Positions 12,201-24,200 of a DNA stretch of 64,000 nucleotides are shown here, in pieces; within the stretch, counting starts at the first letter, position 1, and each line of letters begins with the position of its first letter. The notes beneath the pieces are model-generated. The model had not been told where the DNA came from and searched no databases. It saw nothing but the letters and a program-made list of their open reading frames with translations. Where the stretch lies: positions 744,001 to 808,000 of the forward strand of contig JAQNBH010000005.1 of the NCBI GenBank assembly GCA_028752905.1, read 5' to 3'. This stretch comes from Cladorhizidae sp. MBARI D1340-BT2 (Eukaryota; Porifera; Demospongiae; Poecilosclerida; Cladorhizidae). The translations under genes and the position numbers were made by a program.

Positions 12201-15200
12201 GCACTCTGTACTGGTCAGGAGGGACAAAGACTTCCTTCTCAACCAAATTCAGTTCCTTCCAATGGTAAGTCTCCCCCTCACTGTCCAACGTGACGAACTT
12301 TCTCCATATAGAGGCAGCTCATGAGTGGAGGGGCTGGGCACTTGCTTCGTATCAGATATGCTGAAAACACATCTTTTGAAGATCTTTTGAGGATCTAAAC
12401 AGGCTGGATATGTTATCTTTGATGAGGCAGATACAAGCTTGCCACTCGGAGCATATAATAATGCGAATAAGTATCTTCAAACCTGTTGCTGCTTCCAACT
12501 ATTCTCTGGCACCTTGCAGCTGACACACCCACATTGCTGTAGACCGTGCAGTATCAAGTGAATTGAGAGCACCCACTAGACTAGACTAGAAATAGCGGAG
12601 AGATCCACCAGTTTCTTGGTCTGGAAATGGCTAAGCTTTGCCGCTTGAGGAAGAAGGTGGTCTAGTGCTAGGTACCTTGTGGCTAGTGTGGAGTGCTTGG
12701 AAAGGGCTTGACTTAGTCCAAGAGCTTCTGGTTCACGAAATGTTTCATATTCTCAAGAGCAAGAAATGTTGAGCTGTAACTGCTCTTACTGCCTTGACAA
12801 CACTCATGTGCAGGCCAGTGGGTCTCTGACAGTTTCACAACCTTGATTGGAAGACCTGAATCTACTTTAGTGAGCGCGGAGTAATGGAATAACTTCCATA
12901 ACATCACCAGAGCAATGTAGCCATGCTTGCTACAGAAGCCAGTGGAAAGAGATGACAGTGACAGTGAACCAACAATGCATGAGGGGAGAGATCCTTCAAT
13001 CTTCTTCGAACTCCGTCTTGTCAGCAGAGAAAGTAGTAGCTCCAGCAAATCCCACTCCTGCAAGCCTCCCCAACTAAATCCCACTCCTGCAAGCCTCCCC
13101 AACTAAATCCCACTCCTGCAAGCCTCCCCAACTGAATGCCCTTCTCCCTGCAGCACTCCACTAAATCCCACTCCTGCAAGCCTCCCCAACTGAAGGGCCT
13201 TCTCCCTGCAGCACTCCACTAAATCCCACTCCTGCAAGCCTCCCCATTTCTTCAAGGCTAAAACTTTAATGAAGTGCGCTTCTGGTACACCACTCTCCCC
13301 CCAACGACAACAACTTATCAGCTCCTCTGTGGTAGCAACATCAGTGCATCCATCAGCCATGATGAAAAGGCTGTCTGATGAAGCAGCCGCTTGAGTAGAG
13401 ACTCTTCCACATGTTCCAAGAGCATTGACAAACTCTACTAGCCATTGTTGAGGTGTACGTTGCATTCCCTCCAGCTCTGTCAAGGGAGGTTTGAAGAGTC
13501 ATGCAGGGGGGGTATCCCCCCTAACCCAAGTTCCACCCCCCCCCCCCCAGCTTAGATCAAATTTATAATTAAATGCCATGGAGAGCTATTGCTTGTGCGT
13601 GTATGTGTATTATAACAGCATATACTCAGTGCAGCTAATTAAAGATCAATTCTTCTATTAGTTTCTTTAAAAACGTCAAGAATTTCTTCAAATTTCACAT
13701 TCATCAGTTCTGGTCCCTCTATGGCAATCTTCATTAACCTAGACAGGTTACAATCAGATAGGCAATTTCTAAGCCTGGTCTTGATCATTTTCATGTCACT
13801 GAAAGATCGCTCCACTGTTGCAGTCCTGATTGGCAAGACCAAAATGATATGAAGGAGGGCAAAGGTTGGTGGAAATATGCCTTCATGAATATGCTTCAGT
13901 AGATTCCATTGACTGAATTACATCTTGCATGCTAGGAGGTTTTGCTAGCTTCTTCCATTGCATTATCAACTCCTTTTCTTTGCGAAGTGCACTCCTGAAA
14001 TATTTCCATTCAGACAGACACAAGTTCTTCTTGATCTAGTAGTGGAGGTGATGTGTAAGTTACACCATTGTTGTACTCCACTGAGGCTTCATTGCCATAG
14101 AACCCAGCCAAATTCTGAATACTTCATGGCCATAGGAAGATAAGGACCCTTCTGTGGGTAGCAAGGCAGGATTGAAGATGGCTGTGGCAACTAGTAGTTG
14201 AACTGCTTTATCAGAAAATTGTCCCTTGATGTTGTCAATCAAAACATCAATGTATGGGATGGCAATGTGATCAAGATACTCCTTTGTATTGGTGATGGGC
14301 ATGAATCTTGAACGGGCTGATCAAGAAATATGTCTTCCAATATCTATGCCATACTCAGTCTCTAACTTTGTACAAGTTAATTTAGAGGAAGAACACCATT
14401 CTGCTTTTTCATTCTTCAGTGACTTCAACTCATCAAGTGCACAGGTCAATAAAAACTGTAGCTGACTGAAATCCGCCACTTTCCTTTGCATGGAAGCATC
14501 CATTCTTGCCATCTCGAGCCGAATGCTTCTGCATTACCTGTGGTCTGGTAAAGTTGTTGCAGGTGGTTATGAGAGCAGGAAGGTCCTTTCGAATTGCTCT
14601 CGCACACCTCTCATTGGAAAGCCAATGTGTATCACTAGGCTTAATTCAGGCAATCTGAGAGCAGCCTGTACTTCTTCTTTTAAGGCTTGAGTTTTTGGGG
14701 GAGAGTAGAAGAAGAGTTTCCATAAATTTCCCATCAAGCCAAAAATCTTTTTTAACTCAGGTCAGCTGCTTGTACACTTGCTAGCTGTAGCTTGTGGCAA
14801 GAGCAATGGATGTACATGGCATGTGCAGAGTGAGTCTGCATCCTTACATGCACTCCAGTTGTACTTCCTGCAGACACCGTTGCACCATCATATCCTTGGC
14901 CAACCTATTTGTGGAATCAAGATGTCTTGAGTCAATAAAGGATTCCAGTGACTCTGTGATGGTTGCAGCATCACAAGCGAGAATGTGTAAGATTGTTAGG
15001 AAATGTTCGCTCTTGCTGGCCATTTACAATCATCGGCAACACACAGAAAGTTCTTCTTGTGTGCTAATATCCTCACACTCATCAGCAAGGATCGAAAAGT
15101 ACGGGCTCTCCTTTAAGCTAACCAAAAGCTTTCTATCGATCCAGGTGGCAATAGCTTCTATGAGGGATGCCACAGAAAATTTAGAGGTGTACCGTGCATT

Positions 15201-18200
15201 TGCAGGAGCTCCATTAATGTGCTGCTAAAGAAGTTCATCACCATTAGCAACTTGAAGAGCTAGGAGATCCTGAAAGATGGTAGTATGTGGAACTCTGTGT
15301 TTGAGCAAGAAGTAGACCAAGCGCGGCAATTTAGAAGTATTGGCCTGTTATTTGCTCGCTGTTCATTGGCACTCCTTACAGCTGCAGCACATTGGAGATC
15401 AACAACACTTGGCTGTTCTGCCATCCTTGCAGGCATGGCTGCATCCTTGTGCCATTTAGAATAATTGTGTAGCTTGAGTAACTCAGGGGCGTGGTTCCAG
15501 TCCAGTACTCCTCGTGATGTCCAAGCTCCACGGGCATTTGCTGGTGGTTTTCCATAGTTTTGACAAATTTGGCAAAACCTATCTCTATCTCTACCTCATC
15601 ACAATATATCCAAGGGTATTTAGACTCCCATTGAGATCTGTAAGTGAGCCTGGATTTGTAGATTTATTTATTCTTAGCTTTGGTAGATTAACTAGCCCGG
15701 GAGTAGCTAGAGTCATAGGTTCATCATCAGACTGAGGAGTAGCTACGGCACTAGTAAACCAATCATTAGGTTCATCTAAATCCTCACTTGGTCTCAACTT
15801 TCTGATATCCAAGTTGTGTAGTATAGTTAGAAGATAGCAAATTATATTTCTGATTTGTACACACAATTCACATTATTTATAATCACAAAAACACAATCAT
15901 CTGACAGGGCTAAGATTTCCTAACAGTCTATTGTGCCCCCCCCCCCCCCCCCCCCAGAAAACTCCTGTATATATGAAGCCCTGGTATGTGTGATGTGCTA
16001 GAAAGTGAGTTCATTGATCGGATTAGAGCTTAACTGCCTCCATACTTTCGTAATCTTTGTTGCACTCAAAGCCGACTGATAATGGATCTTGTCTTCTAGC
16101 TCCATCAGCTTCCCCGTCAAAGTGATGGGATAGAAGGTGACTTCACTTTGTGTCAATTGGCCAAGTCACAGGAAGCCGTATTATGTGTGGGTGGGCATTA
16201 ATTAGAGACCACACATTTGCCCTAGTAAGTCATTGCTGCACCGCTGAGCAGGTATGCAAGCATAGAGATGTTTGAAATAATTTGCTGATAGGTTTAGCTA
16301 GTTACTTCAACTTTGGTCAGGAAGTGGGTCCCTCGCCCTGCCTTACTCTCTATACATACCTGTGTTGTCCTTGCGTACTGTGGACAAGCAGTCCATCACT
16401 GTGCCGTCTGCTAGCACCTGCCACAATGCACAAGCCACACATCAGCACATGGCCCTAACTGCACCCAGACAATGTCATTAAATGCACATGACAGTACTCA
16501 CAACTTCCAGGCCTAGGATGCTGTTACGTAGCGAGCCATACCTCAGCAGCCTGACACCTCCTGCGTTAGTAGACACATTGCCTCCCACCTGACAACTGAC
16601 AAACAACAAGCAGTACAAACATGAGTGGCAAATCTGAGCAAGGCACGCTGCCACTCTGAGCAAGCCACCCTGAGCAAGGCACGCTGCCACTCTGAGCAAG
16701 CCACCCTGAGCAAGCCAAACTGAGCAAGCCACGCTGCCACTCTGAGCAAGCCACCCTGAGCAAGCCACGCTGCCACTCTGAGCAAGCCACCCTGAGCAAG
16801 CCATGCTGCCACTCTGAGCAAGCCACCCTGAGCAAGCCACGCTGCCACTCTGAGCAAGCCCCACCCTGAGCAAGGCCGCGCTGCCACTCTGAGCAAGCCA
16901 CCCTGAGCAAGGCATGCTGCCACTCTGAGCAAGCCACCCTGAGCAAGCCACGCTGCCACTCTGAGCAAGCCACCCTGAGCAAGCCACGCTGCCACTCTGA
17001 GCAAGCCACCCTGAGCAAGCCACGCTGAGCAAGCCACCCTGAGCAAGCCACGCTGCCACTCTGAGCAAGCCACCCTGAGCAAGGCCGCGCTGCCACTCTG
17101 AGCAAGCCACCCTGAGCAAGCCACGCTGCCACTCTGAGCAAGCCACCCCACGCTGCCACTCTGAGCAAGCCACCCTGAGCAAGCCACGCTACCACTCTGA
17201 GCAAGCCACCCTGAGCCAGCCACACTGAGCAAGCCACACTGAGCCAGCCACACTGAGCAAGACACACTGAGCCAGCTACACTGAGCCAGCCACACTGAGC
17301 AAGCCACACTGACCCAGCCACACTGAGCAAGCCATACTGAGCAAGCCACACTGAGCAAGCCACACTGAGCAAGCCACACTGAGCCAGCCACACTGAGCAA
17401 GCCACACTGAGCCAGCCACACTGAGCAAGCCACACTGGGCAAGCCACACTGAGCAAGCCACCCTGAGCAAGCCACCCTGAGCAAGCCACCCTGAGCAAGC
17501 CACCCTGGCAAGCCACACTGAGCAAGCCACACTGAGCCAGCCACACTGGGCAAGCCACACTGCACACTGAGCAAGCCACACTGAGCCAGCCACACTGAGC
17601 AAGCCACACTGAGCCAGCCACACTGAGCAAGCCACACTGAGCCAGCCACACTGAGCAAGCCACACTGAGCAAGCCACACTGAGCCAGCCACACTGAGCAA
17701 GCCACACTGAGCAAGCCACACTGAGCAAGCCACACTGAGCAAGCCACACTGAGCCAGCCACACTGGGCAAGCCACACTGGGCAAGCCACACTGGGCAAGC
17801 CACACTGGGCAAGCCACACTGAGCAAGCCACCCTGAGCAAGCCACCCTGAGCAAGCCACCCTGGCAAGCCACACTGAGCAAGCCACACTGAGCCAGCCAC
17901 ACTGGGCAAGCCACACTGCACACTGAGCAAGCCACACTGAGCCAGCCACACTGAGCAAGCCACACTGAGCCAGCCACACTGAGCAAGCCACACTGAGCCA
18001 GCCACACTGAGCAAGCCACACTGAGCAAGCCACACTGAGCAAGCCACACTGGGCAAGCCACACTGAGCAAGCCACACTGAGCAAGACACACTACTGAGCA
18101 AGCCACACTGAGCCAGCCACACTGAGCCAGCCACACTGAGCCAGCCACACTGAGCAAGCCACCCTGAGCCAGCCACACTGAGCCAGCAACACTGAGCAAG

Positions 18201-21200
18201 CCACACTGCACACTGAGCAAGCCACACTGACCCAGCCACACTGAGCAAGACACACTGAGCAAGCCACACTGGGCCAGCCATACTGGGCCAGCCATACTGG
18301 GCCAGCCACACTGAGCCAGCCACACTGAGCCAGCCACACTGAGCCAGCCACACTGAGCCAGCCACACTGAGCCAGCCACACTGAGCCAGCCACACTGAGC
18401 CAGCCACACTGAGCAAGCCACACTGAGCCAGCCACACTGAGCCAGCCATACTGAGCCAGCCATACTGGGCCAGCCACACTGAGCCAGCAACACTGAGCAA
18501 GCCACACTGCACACTGAGAAAGCCACACTGACCCAGCCACACTGAGCAAGACACACTGAGCAATCCACACTGAGCCAGCCATACTGGGCCAGCCATACTG
18601 GGCCAGCCACACTGAGCCAGCCACACTGAGCAAGCCACACTGAGCCAGCCACACTGAGCAAGCCACACTGAGCAAGCCACACTGAGCCAGCCACACTGAG
18701 CAAGACACACTGCTTGGACGGGCCTGGTAAACAAGATTCGCTGTACCTTCAGACAGCAACCAGAGCTAGAGGGGAGACTTTGAGGCATACACAAGAGTGA
18801 TCGTTACAGAGATGATGGCAAACATGATCCATTGCACAGGTTGTCCATTGCACAAGTTGTGAGAGAGAGAGAGACAAATGAGCTGAACTTGAATTTTAAT
18901 TTCCCCCCACACATTTTAAATGTCTGCCAGTGTACTATCCGAGCTAAAGATTCAAAGCAGGCCAGGGATGGACTGAAGAGGTATGGGCTTTGCTGTTTTT
19001 TGTTTTGGGAAGGAGGGAGGGCATCTATCAGTTGGCTGAAACTAATATGAATATTTTTAATAAAACATTTTTGTCCTGCATATACGGGTCTAGGCGTACC
19101 TGCCCCGTGCACCTAGATCCAGGGGCATGATGAGGTCATGATGGGAGAGGGCATCCTCCAACGACTGCAGCACACAACCAGACTGACAGACCAACACCCC
19201 TACATGTCAACAACAACAACAACAATGACTGCAGCACACAGCCAGACTGCCATACCAACACCCCTACATGTCAACAACAACAACAACAATGACTGCAGCA
19301 CACAGCCACACCAACACCCCTACATGTAAACAACAACAACAACAATGACTGCAGCACACAGCCACACCTACACCCCTACATGTAAACAACAACAATACAA
19401 TGTACAGGCACACGCGCATTGATCAACACAGATTAGCAGTACCAGACGACTTGTCTACACTGATGATGTCATTCATGCGTGACATAGAGAGAACCACCTC
19501 GTCCCATACCGGAACACTTCCACCTGAACACAACAAGAACAGCAGTTCTGCTAGCATTTCAAGAGGAACCAATGGGATGTGTATGAATGCTCTCAGCACA
19601 CTTGGTCTGTTACCATCATTACTCCCGTGCCAAGACTTACTCCACCATGTGGCTCATTACTCCATAGCCAAGACTTACTCCACCATGTGGCTCATTACTC
19701 CATAGCCAAGACTTACTCCACCATGTGGCTCATTACTCCCGAGCCAAGACTTACTCCACCATGTGGCTCATTACTCCATAGCCAAGACTTACTCCACCAT
19801 GTGGCTCATTACTCCATAGCCAAGACTTACTCCACCATGTGGCTCATTACTCCATAGCCAAGACTTACTCCACCATGTGGCTCATTACTCCATAGCCAAG
19901 ACTTACTCCACCATGTGGCTCATTACTCCATAGCCAAGACTTACTCCACCATGTGGCTCATTACTCCATAGCCAAGACTTACTCCACCATGTGGCTCATT
20001 ACTCCATAGCCAAGACTTACTCCACCATGTGGCTCATTACTCCATAGCCAAGACTTACTCCACCATGTGGCTGATTACTCCCTAGCCAAGACTTACTCCA
20101 CCATAAGGCAGAGAAGCAACTCCCTACTCCCCAACCATCACCTCAGGAAGGTGTAAGTGATGGTTCCCATCATCTTGTTTGTGTGTGTGTGTATGTGTGT
20201 GGCTTACCCACTAATCCAGTGTTGCCTCCCTGCGGAACCACTGCCAATCTAATATCACACAGGAACAGTGCCTGACATGTCTGCTGTTGCTATGGTCACT
20301 GGATGACTCACCTTCTCCTGCTGCAGTGAGACAAAACTCTGGACACTTCTTCAGTGGAGCGAGGGCGGACCACCACTGCACTCTGACCTCTACATGAAGG
20401 AGGTAAGCACATTAAAAATACTTTTGGGGGAACAACACTCCGGAGCACTCCAGAGCACTTTTCTTCTAAGTGACTCAATAAAGGCTTTGGGCATTGTGTG
20501 GTGAGCTGAAGCACTTGGCCAAGCCTCAGGACAAGTCTCCATCAAGCAAAGGCTGTGAGCATTAGTGGTGAGCTGAAGCACTTGGCCAAGCCTCAGGACA
20601 AGTCTCCATCAAGCAAAGGTTGTGAGCATTGTGTGGTGAGCTCTTGGCCAAGGCTCAGGACAAGTCTCCATCAAGCAAAGGCTGTGGGCATTGTGTGGTG
20701 AGCACTTGGCCAAGCCTCAGGACAAGTCTCCATCAAGCAAAGGCTGTGGGCATTGTGTGGTGAGCTGAAGCACTTGGCCAAGCCTCAGGACAAGTCTCCA
20801 TCAAGCAAAGACTGTGGGCATTGTGTGGTGAGCTGAAGCACTTGGCCAAGCCTCAGGACAAGTCTCCATCAAGCAAAGACTGTGAGCATTAGTGGTGAGC
20901 TGGCTCAAGCTAAGGTTGTGGGCATTGTGTGGTGAGCACTTGGCCAAGCCTCAGGACAAGTCTCCATCAAGCAAAGGTTGTGGGCATTGTGTGGTGAGCT
21001 GAAGCACTTGGCCAAGGCTCAGGACAAGTCTCCATGTGTGAGACGCCGGCCAACTTTACTCTTCCACTGATAGATTATGCAGGGTACCCTCCCCCCAATT
21101 GTGGCACTATCTTTAAATTTATATCTTCCCAGTAAAGTGATGAACTCAATAGCAACCTTTGATGAGTTTCAATTTCAAGCATAAACTTTGAACAACGCGG

Positions 21201-24200
21201 TCAATTGTGCATACCTACAGTCATGAATACCATAGAGGAAGACTATGCCTTTGTGTGTCAACTTTGGATTCTGCACACTTCACTTGATATATAGCGCAAA
21301 AGATAGGTCTCTCCGGGTGCAATTTTTTGTTGCACAGGGCATAACTATCACTACAGCTAAAGTGGCGGTATATACCCCTCAAAACTTGAGTGCTGAATTA
21401 GCAACATATGGCTCCTGATTGGAAATTGCTGGAGCTGAAATGAAGAGAAAGATCTACAACGAGTGTTTTCATTAGGTCTGATAAGTGGTCAAGTGATTAG
21501 TGCTCAAGCTTGGACTAAGAATTACTTCATGACATCAACATTTTAACCCTTTCATGGTCATGGATAACTTTACACAGGGATTTATTTTGGATTTATTTTA
21601 TTCTAGAAAAAAAATCATATCTTTTCAGAAAAGCAATGAAGTACCTAGCAACCATAGTCTATGAGAAAGCCCCTGCTTTGAGGATCGTTTTGCACCCAAT
21701 CATGGTTGCTAAGCAACAAACCATAGTGCCGTGAATATCATTATATTGTGTATTGTGTTAACAAAAAAATGTATTTTCTATACAAAGATATGCTACATAA
21801 TACAATTTGTTATATTTGGAAATATATAATACTGAATTCAGCAAAAATATGATATAATAAGCATTTATAATGAGCCACATGGTGGAGTAAGTCTTGGCTA
21901 TGGAGTAATGAGCCACATGGTGGAGTAAGTCTTGGCTATGGAGTAATGAGCCACTGTGTTTGGTTAGCTATTATTGTAGGTATATGTAATTACATATACC
22001 TACAATAATAGCTAGCCAAACACAGCCAATGTTTAGATGTAAACACAATATGATGTAGAAGGGCCTGGAGGGGATACCACATACTGAGATGATGAAGGGC
22101 CTGGAGGGAATACCATTGACACCAAAGGACGAGCGGGTGCAGCAGCCACATTACTCTGGACCACCCCTGTATCAGCATCAAATGCTTCACCAGCATCTAT
22201 ATGAAAGGAGAAATCTGCAATTACTTTCAGTCAGGGACCTGTGTCCTGCTACTCCTATAGCCTCACCATATACTTACTCTATGCCCTATTTGATAGCCCT
22301 ATAGCCATAGTCGAACCGTAGTTCTATAGCTAGACACACCCCTTCTTAGTAATCTCAAAACCCAGGAACTGCCCAGGATAAAAAATGTCCCAAACAACTA
22401 TTGCAATATCATATTTTGGTAAGTTCTATTTTATGTCTACACTTACTACTCACCTTGGGACTGTTCTTGGTTCTCCTCAGCATCTGTAGAGACACTATCA
22501 TCGACAAAAGGTGCATCTACAAAAGTGCTACGTCTACCACTAACTATAGGCTAGAAATGACAGCTCTACTCAGAGCTGCTACTTCCTCAGGAGCTACAAC
22601 TCTTTCTCCACGGTACACATGGACCTCTTCTCCTTCGTTGCAACTGGATTCGTTCTCAGAGAGACCAAAATCGCTGTTGTAGCACATTGACAAAATATCG
22701 CTCACGGTGAACTTCGAATCCATTTTTACTTCAAGTTTGACGTCACGGCTACCTTGGTTACCGAAGTAGTAAGTCAACGATATTAAATATGTAGCTAGAG
22801 CAACTCTCTGGGCATGTGCTGGTACAATCAGTATGCGTGTAGCTGCAATGGTCGATCTGTAATAAATATTTTTGCGAAGTTAGTTTGCTCTCGCGTCATA
22901 TGACGCTTGCATCCACGAAAGGGTTGTTTATGCTTGACCACTTACTCACGCTAATGAGTAGGGCTTCCTCTTGCCCCAGGCATTACTCTAGCACTTTCCA
23001 AAACCACGACTACAACTGCAGGCAAGCCCCTCCCCCCTCCCCTCCCCCCACGTGTATCTTTGATACCTACCCAACATCTTAGTATTAAAAGAGAGCACAC
23101 ATATATTTGAGCTATCCATAGGTGTGAGAACCTATGGAGCTCTAAGTCGTAACCACAAGTTTGTCTAGGTATAGTCCCCCTGTAAAATTATGTCATCCCA
23201 TTTTCAATATGTTTTTGTAATAATGTTTTTGTAATGCTATTGCATGCTATTCTACTGCTAGACATCGTCAACTCCCACCGCTGTGAGCATCAGCATCAAC
23301 TCCCACCATGCTGTGACATCAGCATCAGCTCCCACTGCTGTGAGCATCAGCATCAACTCCCACCATGCTGTGACATCAGCATCAACTCTCACCAAGCCGT
23401 GAGCATCGACATAAACTCCCACCATGCCGTGAGCATCGACATCAACTCCCACCATGCTGTGAGCATCTACATGTACATCAACTCCCACCATGCCGTGAGC
23501 ATCAGGATCAACTCCTACCGCTGTGAGTATCAGCATCAACTCCTACCGCTGTGAGCATCAGAATCAACTCCCACCATGCCGTGAGCATCGACATCAACTC
23601 TCACCATGCTGTGAGCATCGACATCAACTCCCACCATGCCGTGAGCATCAGCATCAACTCCTACCACTGTGAGCATCATAATCAACTCCCACCATGCTGT
23701 GAGCATCAGCATCAACTCCCACCATGCTGTGAGCATAAGAATCAACTCCCACCATGCTGTGAGCATCAGAATCAACTCCCACCAAGCCGTGAGCATCAGA
23801 ATCAACTCTCACCATGCTGTGAGCATCAGAATCAACTCTCATCATGCTGTGGGGCATCAGAATCAACTGTTACTCACATCATCCTGTGAGCATCAGAATC
23901 AACTGTTACTCTCATCATGTGGGGCATCAGAATCAACTGTTACTCTCATCATGCTGTGAGCATCAGAATCAACTGTTACTCTCATCATCCTGTGAGCATC
24001 AGAATCAACTGTTACTCTCATCATCCTTTGAGCATCAGAATCAACTGTTACTCTCATCATCCTGTGAGCATCAGAATCAACTGTTACTCTCATCATCCTT
24101 TGAGCATCAGAATCAACTGTTACTCTCATCATGCTGTGAGCATCAGAATCAACTGTTACTCTCATCATCCTGTGAGCATCAGAATCAACTGTTACTCTCA

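Larger units (their letters stand above)
21547..22923 (-). mobile_element. piggyBac-like element (1377 bp, internally deleted)
   Basis: The left end is TTAA|CCCTTTCATGG (TTAA at 21543-21546); the right end is CCACGAAAGGG|TTGT, with the second TTAA apparently mutated. The termini are inverted copies (CCCTTTC, one mismatch, TGG), as in piggyBac transposons. Minus-strand coding remnants begin near the right end: [20 protein letters not shown], then [18 protein letters not shown], then a second exon-like piece ([20 protein letters not shown]) with donor CAAG|GTGAGT, then [14 protein letters not shown]. The acidic N-terminus fits piggyBac transposases, but the catalytic DDD core is absent. The element sits in D2HGDH intron 2. 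Confidence 0.65.

Noticed and set aside
16478..18794. Minus-strand frames of 475-742 codons ([10 protein letters not shown] repeats)
   Set aside because: 14-bp array in a D2HGDH intron; no stop in the unit. Only the short end at 16502-16595 is real coding sequence.
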